DNA of 64,000 bases from Nocardioides zeae (GTDB taxonomy: Bacteria > Actinomycetota > Actinomycetes > Propionibacteriales > Nocardioidaceae): contig NZ_JAAGXA010000015.1 in the NCBI RefSeq assembly GCF_010686755.1, positions 1 to 64,000 on the forward strand, given 5' to 3'. The notes under the pieces were generated by a model. The model was given only the letters and a program-made list of their open reading frames with translations, did not search any database and was not told where the DNA came from. This document shows, one piece after another, positions 23,554-31,768 of this stretch; the first letter of the stretch is position 1, and the number at the start of each line of letters is the position of its first letter. A program made the translations under genes and the position numbers.

Positions 23554-24648
23554 TCAGACGACGCGGTGCATCCAGCCGAACGTGTCCTCGGCGCGGCCGT
23601 ACTGGATGTCCACGAGCGCCTGGCGGATCATCGTCGTGACCGGGCCGCCCTCCGCGTCACCCGTGGCGGACGGCACATCGCCACCGGCCCACTTCAGCGA
23701 CCCGACGGGGGTGACCACCGCGGCCGTGCCGCAGGCGAAGACCTCGACGATGTCGCCGCTGGTCACACCGTCGCGCCACTCGTCGATCGTGAACTTCCGC
23801 TCGCGGACCTGGTGGCCCAGCTTGCCGGCGAGCTCGATGATGGAGCTGCGGGTGATGCCCTCGAGGATGGTGCCCGTCTCCGGCGTGGAGATGCTGCCGT
23901 CGGCGTGCACGAAGTACATGTTCATGCCGCCGAGCTCCTCGACGTACCGCCCCTCCTGCGCGTCGAGGAAGACCACCTGGTCGCAGCCGTGCGCCGAGGC
24001 CTCCTGCTGGGCGACGAGGGAGCTGGCGTAGTTGCCGCCCGTCTTCGCCGCCCCCATGCCGCCCCGGCCGGCGCGGGTGTACTCCTCCGTCAGCCACAGG
24101 CTGACGGGCTTCACGCCGCCCTTGAAGTAGGCCCCCGCCGGTGAGGCGATGACCATGTAGGTGACGTGCTGCGAGGGCCGCACCCCGAGGAACGTCTCCG
24201 AGGCGAACATGAACGGCCGCAGGTAGAGGCTCTTCTCCCCCTCGGCGTCCGGCACCCAGCGCTCGTCGGCCCGCACCAGTGCGTCGACCGTCGCGACGAA
24301 GTCGGCGGGGTCGAGCACCGGCAGCGCGAGGCGCGCCGAGGAGCGGGCCATGCGCTCCGCGTTGGCCTCGGGCCGGAACAGCCACACGGAGCCGTCCGCG
24401 TGGCGGTAGGCCTTCATGCCCTCGAAGATCTCCTGGGCGTAGTGCAGCACCGCCGTGGCGGGGTCGAGCGTGAGCGGGCCGTAGGGCGTGATGCGGCCCG
24501 CGTGCCACCCCTCCTCGGGCGTCCACTCCACCGTGAGCATGTGGTCGGTGAAGTAGGTGCCGAACCCCGGCGCCGCCAGGATCTCGGCGAGACGCGCGTC
24601 GTCGACGGGGGTCGGGTTGGGGGTGGTGCTGATCTGCATGGGGGGCAC
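23554..24648 (-). CDS. ilvE: branched-chain amino acid aminotransferase
   Basis: 364 aa PLP class IV aminotransferase, the last step of Val/Leu/Ile synthesis. Motifs: HYAQEIFEGMKAYRHADGSV, LYLRPFMFASE, the PLP lysine in GMGAAKTGGNYASSL, YVEELGGMNMYFV and ITRSSIIELA. I chose GTG at 24648 because GAGGAG lies 9 nt upstream; the internal ATG at 24639 is an alternative. The leuB hairpin upstream (24712-24748) shows it is not simply co-transcribed with leuB. Confidence 0.95.
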   Translation of the reverse strand: MPPMQISTTPNPTPVDDARLAEILAAPGFGTYFTDHMLTVEWTPEEGWHAGRITPYGPLTLDPATAVLHYAQEIFEGMKAYRHADGSVWLFRPEANAERMARSSARLALPVLDPADFVATVDALVRADERWVPDAEGEKSLYLRPFMFASETFLGVRPSQHVTYMVIASPAGAYFKGGVKPVSLWLTEEYTRAGRGGMGAAKTGGNYASSLVAQQEASAHGCDQVVFLDAQEGRYVEELGGMNMYFVHADGSISTPETGTILEGITRSSIIELAGKLGHQVRERKFTIDEWRDGVTSGDIVEVFACGTAAVVTPVGSLKWAGGDVPSATGDAEGGPVTTMIRQALVDIQYGRAEDTFGWMHRVV

Positions 24649-24711
24649 GGTAGTCCACTCCTCGGGGGTCGTGGCAGGTCGGTGGCAGGTCGGTGGGCGC
24701 CGGGAAATGCG

Positions 24712-24748
24712 ACGACGCCGGGCACACCCGCGGGGTGCCCGGCGTCGT
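24712..24748 (-). terminator. leuB terminator, perfect 14-bp hairpin
   Basis: ACGACGCCGGGCAC (24712-24725) pairs perfectly with GTGCCCGGCGTCGT (24735-24748) around a 9-nt loop, 23 bp beyond the leuB stop. Confidence 0.8.
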
Positions 24749-24771
24749 GACGAGTCGTCAGGGAGCGGGGC

Positions 24772-25854
24772 TCACCCGGCTACTCGTGCGGCGATGGCGT
24801 CGCCGACCGCAGCCGTACGGCGCGGCTCGGCGCCCGCGCGACCGGCGAGGTCCGCGATCACGGCCTCCTCGATCGTCGCGGCAGCGGCGTGGTGCCCGAG
24901 GTGGTCGAGCAGCAGCGCGGCGGACAGGATCGCCGCCGTGGGGTCGGCCTTCTGCTGGCCCGCGATGTCGGGCGCGGAGCCGTGGACGGGCTCGAACATG
25001 GACGGGGTGGTGCGGTCCGGGTTCACGTTGCCGGACGCGGCCAGGCCGATGCCGCCGGTCACGGCAGCGGCGAGGTCCGTGATGATGTCGCCGAACAGGT
25101 TGTCGGTGACGATCACGTCGAAGCGCGACGGGTCGGTCGTCATGAAGATGGTGGCGGCGTCGATGTGCAGGTAGTCGACGGTCACGTCGGGGTGCTCGGC
25201 GCCGACCTCCTTCACGATGCGGCTCCACACCGCGCCGCCGTAGGTCAGCACGTTCGTCTTGTGGATGAGCGTGAGCTTCTTGCGCGGGCGGCGCTCGGCC
25301 CGGGCGAAGGCGTCGCGGACGACGCGCTCGACACCGAACGCGGTGGTGATCGAGACCTCGGTGGCGGTCTCGGCGGGCGTGCCGACGCGGATGGCGCCGC
25401 CGTTGCCCGTGTAGGGACCCTCGGTGCCTTCGCGGACGACGACGAAGTCGACGTCGCCCGGGGCGGCCAGCGGCGAGGTCACGCCGGGGAAGATCCGCGA
25501 GGGTCGGAGGTTCACGTAGTGGTCGAGCTCGAACCGCAGGCGCAGCAGCAGACCACGCTCGAGGAGACCGGGCGGCAGGTTGGGGTCACCGGGCTTGCCG
25601 CCGACGGCTCCGAGCAGGATCGCGTCGTGCGCGCGGATCTCCTCCAGCACTCCGTCCGGGAGCACCTCGCCGGTCGCGAGGTAGCGCTCCGCACCCAGGT
25701 CGTAGCGGGTGGGCTCGAACTTCACACCGGCCGGGGCGGCGACCTCGAGCACCTTGAGGGCCTCGGCGGTCACCTCCTGGCCGATGCCGTCGCCGGGGAT
25801 GACGGCGAGCTTCAGCGAGCCGGGAGCGGCGGACGTCGTGGAGGAGTCGGTCAT
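24772..25854 (-). CDS. leuB: 3-isopropylmalate dehydrogenase
   Basis: 360 aa. Oxidative decarboxylation of 3-isopropylmalate in leucine synthesis. Visible: AVIPGDGIGQEVTAEALKVL, ILLGAVGGKPGDPNLPPGLL, LRFELDHYVNLRP, the catalytic Lys/Asp regions KTNVLTYGGAVW and TDNLFGDIITDLAAAV, and EPVHGSAPDIAGQ. ATG start 11 bp after a 41-aa gene on the same strand. leuA, leuC and leuD are not in this window. Confidence 0.97.
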   Translation of the reverse strand: MTDSSTTSAAPGSLKLAVIPGDGIGQEVTAEALKVLEVAAPAGVKFEPTRYDLGAERYLATGEVLPDGVLEEIRAHDAILLGAVGGKPGDPNLPPGLLERGLLLRLRFELDHYVNLRPSRIFPGVTSPLAAPGDVDFVVVREGTEGPYTGNGGAIRVGTPAETATEVSITTAFGVERVVRDAFARAERRPRKKLTLIHKTNVLTYGGAVWSRIVKEVGAEHPDVTVDYLHIDAATIFMTTDPSRFDVIVTDNLFGDIITDLAAAVTGGIGLAASGNVNPDRTTPSMFEPVHGSAPDIAGQQKADPTAAILSAALLLDHLGHHAAAATIEEAVIADLAGRAGAEPRRTAAVGDAIAARVAG

Positions 25855-25865
25855 GGCGGGTGAGC

Positions 25866-25991
25866 CTAGTTGTCGTCGGGACGGTCGCCGCGGGTGTCCC
25901 GCAGGTCGAGCGACGCCTGCAGGGCCTCACGGCTGTGGGGGTTCTGCGGGTCGTGGCTGGCGGGTCCCCACTCGGGATACATGTCGTACAT
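25866..25991 (-). CDS. 41-aa protein upstream of leuB
   Basis: A 42-codon frame, ATG to TAG, preceded by AGAGGAG 7 nt upstream. The product begins MYDMYPEWGPASHDPQNPHS and ends RDTRGDRPDDN; it is hydrophilic, with no signal or membrane segment. An 11-bp gap to leuB means it shares that mRNA. The strong ribosome site and tight spacing support a real gene. It could be a small conserved actinobacterial protein, or a translated leader affecting leuB, but it lacks a Leu-codon run. I do not recognise its family. Confidence 0.65.
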   Translation of the reverse strand: MYDMYPEWGPASHDPQNPHSREALQASLDLRDTRGDRPDDN

Positions 25992-26435
25992 GGTCGTCTC
26001 CTCTGGTCGCCGGGACCGGGCGGTCGCCGGGGGTGATGAGTGTCGGTCGGTGCGGGTTGCAGCTGCGCTGCGTGTGCGACGCCCCTCGGCGGGGCTGCGT
26101 CCGGACCGGGATCACCAGGAGGACTCGAGCGGTTCAGCGGATCACGCGTGAGGTGCCGTGCGCCGCCGCGGGGCGTCGTGCCCGCATCGCGTGCGCTGGC
26201 TCAGGGGTGGGAGCGAGGAGCGGATGCGGGGATCCGATGAGGCCGGAGGGAGCACAACGCCGAACACCGCGGCGAGGTGGCCTCACCTTCAGTGGGCCTC
26301 GCCGCGGCGAACGATAAGTACGATCACGCTCCGCATAGTGGGTCGAAGGTACGCCGCACCCGCAGCCGGCGGGAGACCCTGCGGCGAACCGCTCACCATC
26401 TGAGACGGGATGACCGGAATGGCAGACTCGTTCCC
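25992..26435. other. gene-free spacer before the leuB unit, with an 11-bp inverted repeat
   Basis: 444 bp without a convincing gene. The clearest element is a hairpin, CCGCGGCGAGG (26267-26277) with CCTCGCCGCGG (26297-26307). On the minus strand a possible -10 region (TACTTATCG, around 26320-26312) lies just upstream, so the leuB mRNA may begin with this hairpin and have a leader of roughly 300 nt. A small GCCCC/GGGGC hairpin lies near 26081-26095. I found no Leu-rich leader frame. Confidence 0.5.
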
Positions 26436-27002
26436 GTGAGTGCCCCGCCCGAGCTGCCCGACGTCGTCACCCGAGCCTTCGACGTGTCGCGGCGGGCGGG
26501 CTACGTCTCCTTCTGCCGCAACGAGACGGGGCGGCTGCTCGCGATGCTCGCGGCGACCCGCAGCGGCGTCATGGCCGAGTTCGGCACCGGCTGCGGGGTC
26601 GGCACGGCCTGGCTGCGCAGCGGCATGCAGGGCGACGCACACATCCTGACCGCCGAGCTCGACGAGCGGCTCGCCGACGCGGCCGCCGAGATCTTCGTCG
26701 ACGACCCCCAGGTCGAGGTGCTGGCCGCCGACTGGTCGACCCTCGGCGGGAAGGGACCCTTCTCGCTGCTGTTCCTCGACTCCGGGGACCCGGCCTCGGT
26801 GGCGGTCGACAAGATCGCCGACCTCGTGGAGCCCGGCGGGATCGTCGTGCTCGACGACTTCGTGCCGTGCGAGATGTGGCCGCCCATCACCTACGGCCGC
26901 GTCGACGTCCTGCGCGAGCAGTGGCTCACCGACGAGCGGTTCACCGCGGTCGAGGTGATGGTGGCCTCCGACGCCTCAGCCGTCGTCGCGACCCGGCGCT
27001 GA
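26436..27002 (+). CDS. SAM-dependent O-methyltransferase-like protein
   Basis: 188 aa. A Rossmann methyltransferase core is visible: motif I VMAEFGTGCGVGTAWLRSG, ILTAELDERLADAAAEIFVD (acidic loop after strand 2), and LLFLDSGDPASVAVDKIADL followed by VEPGGIVVLDD. It resembles class I O-methyltransferases; the substrate is unknown. GTG start; no clear ribosome site, so it may be leaderless. Its end overlaps the convergent YczE-like gene by 27 bp. Confidence 0.8.
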   Translation: MSAPPELPDVVTRAFDVSRRAGYVSFCRNETGRLLAMLAATRSGVMAEFGTGCGVGTAWLRSGMQGDAHILTAELDERLADAAAEIFVDDPQVEVLAADWSTLGGKGPFSLLFLDSGDPASVAVDKIADLVEPGGIVVLDDFVPCEMWPPITYGRVDVLREQWLTDERFTAVEVMVASDASAVVATRR

Positions 27003-27695
27003 CGCACCGGGCACCACGGCCCGCGGTGCCCGCAGGTCGACGGTGAAGAGCGGGAGCATCGCCTGGGTCAGCGGACCGATGGCCAGCGCGTAGAGCAGCG
27101 TGCCCACCCCGACGATCCCCCCGAGGGCGAGGCCACCGAGCACGACCGCCACCTCGAGGCCGGTGCGGACCAGCCGCAGGGAGAGCCCGGTCCGCCGCGC
27201 GAGCCCGGTCATCAGCCCGTCTCGCGGCCCCCGGCCGAGCTGGGCGCCGATGTAGAGCGCCGACGCGAACCCGCACAGCAGCACGCCGCCCACCATGAGG
27301 GCGACCCGGTCGAGCAGGCCGTCCACCTGGCCGACCAGGGCGATCGTGGCGTCGGCGCTGAGGCCGAGGACGAACGGGTTGGCGAGGGTCGCCAGGCCCG
27401 GTCGCTCCCGCAACGGGATCCAGGCCAGCAGCACCACGAAGCTGGCCAGGATCAGCACCTGGCCCAGGGTCAGCGGCACGTGCGTGGCGATGCCGGAGTG
27501 GAGGACGTCCCACGGCGCCAGCCCGACCGCGCCGCCGACCATGAGCCCCAGCGACACGCCGTAGCAGACGAGCCCGACGGTCATCTGCACGAGCCGGCGT
27601 GGCAGGTGCCCGGCGCGCAGCTGCGCGACGGGGCCGAGGTCCTGGAGGGTCCGGGAGGCGAGGGGCGTGCTCATGCCTGCACTCTGCTCGATCAT
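26976..27695 (-). CDS. YczE/YitT-like integral membrane protein
   Basis: 239 aa with about five to six transmembrane helices (LVQMTVGLVCYGVSLGLMVGG, LILASFVVLLAWIPL and others). The conserved LAPWDVLHSGIA and LGRGPRDGLMTGLARRTG motifs are typical of the YczE family, often regulated by an adjacent MocR-type factor (YczR), as here. Start ATG at 27695 has AAGG nearby; ATG at 27674 is an alternative. Transport substrate unknown. Confidence 0.85.
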   Translation of the reverse strand: MIEQSAGMSTPLASRTLQDLGPVAQLRAGHLPRRLVQMTVGLVCYGVSLGLMVGGAVGLAPWDVLHSGIATHVPLTLGQVLILASFVVLLAWIPLRERPGLATLANPFVLGLSADATIALVGQVDGLLDRVALMVGGVLLCGFASALYIGAQLGRGPRDGLMTGLARRTGLSLRLVRTGLEVAVVLGGLALGGIVGVGTLLYALAIGPLTQAMLPLFTVDLRAPRAVVPGASAPGRDDG

Positions 27696-27702
27696 TGGCC
27701 TT

Positions 27703-27721
27703 CACTTCTATAGCCACTTCT
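27703..27721. promoter_or_regulatory. direct repeat in the MocR/yczE divergent promoter
   Basis: CACTTCT occurs at 27703-27709 and again at 27715-27721, a 12-bp period, and the interval holds TATAG elements usable as -10 boxes in both directions. MocR-type regulators often bind tandem direct repeats, so this is a candidate site for the adjacent regulator. Confidence 0.45.
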
Positions 27722-27724
27722 GGG

Positions 27725-29245
27725 ATGGTGGCCTGCATGAGCCCCACCGTGACCGCCTCACGCGTAGCCACTCTCGTCGCGGGATTCGACCGCTCGCCGG
27801 CGTACGAGGGGCTCGCCGCCGCCCTGCGCCTCGCGATCGGCGACGGACGCGTGCCCTACGGCGCGCGGTTGCCGAGCGAGCGCGACCTCACGGGCGTGCT
27901 CGCCGTCTCGCGCACCACGGTGACGCGGGCCTACGCCCTCCTCGTCGAGCAGGGGTACGCCGCCGCCCGCCGCGGCGCCGGCACCTTCGCCCAGGTGCCG
28001 GGCGGGCCCGCACGCGCCCGGGACCGGGCGCTGACGCCGCGACCGACCCGCGCCGTGCCGCGAGCCGACGGACGCGGTGACGCCGGTGGTCTCGGTGTCT
28101 CGGGGGACGACGACCTCGTCGACCTCGTCTGCGCCGCCTGCCCGGCGCCACCGGGGATCGCGGAGGCGTACGCCGCGGCGGCGGACGAGCTGCCGGGCTA
28201 CCTCGGCGGACACGGGTACTTCCCGACGGCGTTGCCCCAGCTCGCCGAGGCGATCGCGGCGCGCTACGAGGCCGACGGACTGCCGACCACGCCGGACCAG
28301 GTCGTCGTCACGGCGGGCGCCCTGGCCGGGACCGCCATCGCCGCCACGGCGCTGCTGCGCACCGGCGACCGGGCGCTCGTGGACAACCCGGTCTACCCCA
28401 ACGCGGTGCACGCCCTGCGGCGGGCCGGCGCCCGGATCGCCACCGCCCCCGTGGGACGGGAGGGTTGGGACCTCGACGCCTACGTCGCGGCCGTCCGCCA
28501 GGCGGCACCGCGGGTCGCCTACGTCATCCCCGACTTCCAGAACCCCACCGGTCACCTCCTCGGCACCGCCGACCGGGAGCGCCTCGCCGAGACCCTGCGC
28601 CGGGCCCACGTGGTGCCCCTCGTCGACGAGTCGCTGCGCCACCTCCGGCTCGACCTCGCTGCCGCCGACCTGCCGCCGGCGTTCGCCACCTTCGCCCCTG
28701 ACGCCGTCAGCGTCGGCAGCGCCAGCAAGGTGCTGTGGGGCGGGCTCCGCCTCGGCTGGATGCGGCTGCCCAGCGCATCCGTGGCCGCGACGGTCGAGGC
28801 CCGCCTGGGCCTCGACCTCGGCGCCCCCGTGCTGGAGCAGCTCGTGCTGGCCCGCCTGCTCGCGGACCCCACCGCGGAGGACGCCCAGCGGGAGCGCATG
28901 CGAGCCCAGCGGGACCACCTCGTCGCCGCGCTGCGACGCCACCTCCCCGCGTGGCGCTTCGAGGTGCCGCGCGGCGGTCTCGTGCTGTGGTGCGAGCTGC
29001 CGGTCCCCGTCGCCAGCCGCCTCGCCGACGAGGCGGAACGCCTCGGCGTGGCCATCGCCGCCGGACCGCAGTTCGCGACCGGGGGCGGCCTCGACCACTT
29101 CGTGCGCCTGCCGTGGACGCGGCCGCCCCACGAGCTCGACCTCGCCGTCCAGCGTCTCGCCGCGGCGTGGGACCGCGTCACCGGTGGCGCCGACGAGGAC
29201 ACGGGCGCGCGGCGCGGCGGCGAGGGCACGGTGCTGGTGGCCTGA
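27725..29245 (+). CDS. MocR-type (GntR/aminotransferase) transcriptional regulator
   Basis: About 506 aa. An N-terminal winged helix (LPSERDLTGVLAVSRTTVTR, about 40-75) is joined by a linker to a class I aminotransferase fold (about 110-490). That fold contains the VYPNAVHALRRAGARI region, IPDFQNPTGHLLG and the PLP-lysine segment SVGSASKVLWGGLRLGW. Such proteins sense PLP or amino-acid-like ligands. Divergence from a YczE-type gene matches the known yczR-yczE pairing. Start ATG 27725; ATG 27737 is also possible. Confidence 0.9.
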   Translation: MVACMSPTVTASRVATLVAGFDRSPAYEGLAAALRLAIGDGRVPYGARLPSERDLTGVLAVSRTTVTRAYALLVEQGYAAARRGAGTFAQVPGGPARARDRALTPRPTRAVPRADGRGDAGGLGVSGDDDLVDLVCAACPAPPGIAEAYAAAADELPGYLGGHGYFPTALPQLAEAIAARYEADGLPTTPDQVVVTAGALAGTAIAATALLRTGDRALVDNPVYPNAVHALRRAGARIATAPVGREGWDLDAYVAAVRQAAPRVAYVIPDFQNPTGHLLGTADRERLAETLRRAHVVPLVDESLRHLRLDLAAADLPPAFATFAPDAVSVGSASKVLWGGLRLGWMRLPSASVAATVEARLGLDLGAPVLEQLVLARLLADPTAEDAQRERMRAQRDHLVAALRRHLPAWRFEVPRGGLVLWCELPVPVASRLADEAERLGVAIAAGPQFATGGGLDHFVRLPWTRPPHELDLAVQRLAAAWDRVTGGADEDTGARRGGEGTVLVA

Positions 29246-29300
29246 GCCGAGGCGCACCGCTCCACCCCGCCCCGTCCCTCCCGTCCCACCCGGGCACCGT

Positions 29301-30158
29301 TCAGGCCGGCACCCCCACCCCGTACGGCGCGTCGTCGTACCCCGCCGCATGGCGGACCCCGCCGGCCACCACCGTCTCGACCCGGCTGGCGGGCGCGGCC
29401 ACGACCTGGAGCGCCCGACCGCCCTCGGTGACCGCGGCGGCGACCTCGTCGAGGTGCGCACCGACCTCCTGCAGCCGCTCGCCGAGACCGCGCACCGAGG
29501 CGATCAGGCGCTGGGCGAGCTCGCCGATGCGCTGGACGGCCGAGCGCACCCGCATGCCCAGGCTGACCAGGGTGGGTCCGGTGCCCACGCCGGAGATCAG
29601 CACCGGCGCCATGGGCAGGAGCCAGGCGACGATCTCCGCGATGGTCTCGCGCACCACCTGCCGCACACCGGCGACGAGCGAGCTGGCGAGCTGCACGGAG
29701 GCGGCCACGCCCGTGGCGGCCACCGAGCACGCGTGCACGGCGAGGCTGCGGGCGCGCCCGTAGGTCGAGTACGCCGCTGCCGCCGCCCCCTCCCAGTCCG
29801 CCGTCACGGTCGTCACCTCGCCCTCGTAGTCCGCCGCCGTCGCTGCGAGCCCCCGCGCCACCGCGTCCCAGGTCGCCGCCTGCGCCAGCACCGCGTCGGG
29901 GTTGCCGGCGAGGTGGTCGAGGAACTGGTGCAGGGGCTCGATGCGCTCGAGGAGGAAGCCGATGCCCGCGCCCACCAGCGCCCCGACGGGGTCGCTGAGC
30001 AGGTCGCCCACCTCGGAGACGCTGCACAGCGTCAGCAGGCCGGCCTCGGCCCAGTCGCCCCGCTCGAGGGCCTCCGCCGTGGACGCCAGGGTGTCGACGA
30101 CGGCCCCGCCGGTGTGCCACGTGCGGGTGTCGTCCTCCTCCACCACCTCGACACTCAC
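29301..30158 (-). CDS. WXG100-like type VII secretion-associated protein
   Basis: 285 aa, start GTG overlapping the upstream stop (GTGA). Near residues 100-115 it has a W-E-G turn (TVTADWEGAAAAAYSTYGRA), the hallmark of WXG100-type helical hairpins. Long Ala/Val-rich helices follow with coiled-coil tendency (RIGELAQRLIASVRGLGERL). It is larger than classical ESX proteins (about 100 aa), closer to extended WXG/PPE-like forms. Last gene of a YbaB-EspC-WXG trio. No secretion machinery genes are in the window; the role is inferred. Confidence 0.6.
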   Translation of the reverse strand: MSVEVVEEDDTRTWHTGGAVVDTLASTAEALERGDWAEAGLLTLCSVSEVGDLLSDPVGALVGAGIGFLLERIEPLHQFLDHLAGNPDAVLAQAATWDAVARGLAATAADYEGEVTTVTADWEGAAAAAYSTYGRARSLAVHACSVAATGVAASVQLASSLVAGVRQVVRETIAEIVAWLLPMAPVLISGVGTGPTLVSLGMRVRSAVQRIGELAQRLIASVRGLGERLQEVGAHLDEVAAAVTEGGRALQVVAAPASRVETVVAGGVRHAAGYDDAPYGVGVPA

Positions 30159-30685
30159 GGGGCCACCCCCGCCCCGGGCACCGGCACCCCGACGGGCAGC
30201 GGAGCGGAGGGACCCGCCTCTTCGAGCCGCTCGATCCACCGGGCCGTCCCGGCGATGACGCCGGCCGTCTGCCGGACGCCCCACCGCGCAGCCTCCTCGC
30301 CCGCCTCGCGGGTGGCGTCGACGACCGCCTCGCCCGCGCCGACCGCTGCCGGCCAGGCCCGGTCGCGGACCGCGTCGACGACGCGGCCGATCCCGGTCGC
30401 CGTCGCCGCGACGGTGACGTCCGTGACCTCGACGCCCGTCGCGACCGCCCGGACCTCGGTCGCCGCCGTCGCCAGCGACCCGACCGTCGTCGCGCACGCG
30501 GCGATCCCCGTCGTCTGCGTGCCCGCCAGGACGGGGACGAGGAAGGAGCAGAGCACGCCGAACGCGTCGTGGTCGGCCGCGGTGGCCCGCGCCGCCTCGA
30601 GGGCCGAGCGGGGCTCGCCGGCCAGCACGTCGACCCGGGCGGCGTGGAGCCGCAGGGCGCCGGGATCCATGCCCAGGACGCTCAT
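30155..30685 (-). CDS. EspC-like (T7SS-associated) protein
   Basis: 176 aa. The N-terminus MDPGALRLHAARVDVLAGEP resembles ESX-1 secreted EspC-type proteins (a short helix with L-x-x-H-A-x-x-x-D-x-L-A). The rest is Ala/Val/Thr-rich helix with no membrane segment or catalytic motif. ATG start overlaps the upstream stop (ATGA), and its own stop overlaps the next gene. Family assignment is moderate. Confidence 0.5.
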   Translation of the reverse strand: MSVLGMDPGALRLHAARVDVLAGEPRSALEAARATAADHDAFGVLCSFLVPVLAGTQTTGIAACATTVGSLATAATEVRAVATGVEVTDVTVAATATGIGRVVDAVRDRAWPAAVGAGEAVVDATREAGEEAARWGVRQTAGVIAGTARWIERLEEAGPSAPLPVGVPVPGAGVAP

Positions 30686-31128
30686 CGCAGCACCCCCGCC
30701 GCAGCCGCGTCACGGTGCTCGTCCGTGGCGACACGGCCAGCCGGGGACCCGAACATGCGCGCGGCGTGCTCAGCGACGTGGGCCGTCGTGCGGGAGTCGG
30801 CACCGAACGCCTCCCGCGCCAGCCCGCCGAGCATCGCGGGCAGTCGACGTCGTGCCGTCGCGTTGGCCGCGAGCACCGACCTCGCCACCGCCGCGCCGCC
30901 CTGCGCGGCGACCCGCTCCCCGACGGCCAGGTCCATCAGGCCGCCGGCGTGGTCGAGCGTGACGGTCACGTCGCTGCCGTCGGCCGGGCGGCCGTGCACG
31001 CGCAACGCGTCCACGGCCGCCGCGTACTGCTCCGCGCGACGAGCCTCGGCCGCCGCGCCCGCGACGATCGCGTCGACGGCGTCCAGGGCCTCGTCGGCAC
31101 CACGGAACTGCAGTCCCTCACTCCTCAT
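30682..31128 (-). CDS. YbaB/EbfC-family nucleoid protein-like
   Basis: 148 aa. The central part (DVTVTLDHAGGLMDLAVGER, then VARSVLAANATARRRL) matches the YbaB/EbfC fold, known as DNA-binding in the short bacterial proteins and also found in actinobacterial type VII-associated cassettes. First gene of the trio; all junctions are 4-bp overlaps, so the three proteins are made together. Confidence 0.6.
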   Translation of the reverse strand: MRSEGLQFRGADEALDAVDAIVAGAAAEARRAEQYAAAVDALRVHGRPADGSDVTVTLDHAGGLMDLAVGERVAAQGGAAVARSVLAANATARRRLPAMLGGLAREAFGADSRTTAHVAEHAARMFGSPAGRVATDEHRDAAAAGVLR

Positions 31129-31768
31129 GTCTCCCCCTGGTCATCTCGGGCGACCGCTCTCCGGCCGCCGTTCCAGGGTGGCGGGAACGGGGCCTCGGCG
31201 GAAGCCGTCCCCGGCCGACCTGTGGATAACGGGGGGAGCCCGGGGTCGGCTGTGCGGAGTGCCCGCCGCGGCCGTCGGAGGCGAAATGTGCGCCTGGTGC
31301 GGGCCGCGCGCCGCCGGGAGCGCACCAACCGCACTCTTCCGGCCCCCAGGGCGAGCCGGGAGCCCCCGGATCGAGCCCGCACGAGCCGGGACGAGCTCGC
31401 ACGAGCCCCCACCGGCCAGCCCCGGCACCGGCCCCGAGCAGCACCCACCGCGTCCGTCGGGGGCGAAATGTGCGCCTGGTGCGGGCCGCGCGCCGCCGGA
31501 AGCGCACCAACCGCACTCTTCCGGCCCCCGGGGCGAGCCGGGAGCCCCCGGATCGAGCCCGCACGAGCCGGGACGAGCTCCCACGACCCCCCACTGGCCA
31601 ACCCCGGCACCAGCCCCGAGCAGCACCCACCGCGTCCGACGGAGGCGAAATGTGCGCCTGGTGCAGGCCGCGCGCCGCCGGGAGCGCACCAACCGCACTC
31701 TTCCGGCCCCCAGGGCGAGCCGGGAGTCGCACGAGCCCCCACGAGCCCAGCCGTGGGCTGGCAACAAC
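31129..31768. repeat. 182-bp tandem repeat array, about 2.7 copies
   Basis: The string GCGAAATGTGCGCCTGGTGC recurs at 31281, 31463 and (with one change) 31645, an exact period of 182 bp twice. Units run about 31273-31454, 31455-31636 and 31637 to about 31757. Copies differ by scattered substitutions, and the third lacks an internal part of about 45 bp. Each unit holds an imperfect inverted repeat (GTGCGCCTGGTGCG with CGCACCAACCGCAC; 31288-31301 and 31321-31334 in the first). 182 is not a multiple of three, which argues against coding. The flanks hold no gene. Confidence 0.85.

Noticed and set aside
25927..26115. 62-aa minus frame in the leuB leader
   Set aside because: No ribosome site and no branched-chain codon run; it also overlaps the better supported 41-aa gene.
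31118..31767. Several overlapping open frames through the 182-bp repeats
   Set aside because: All frames stay open because of base composition, the period is not a multiple of three, and translated repeats differ in frame between copies.
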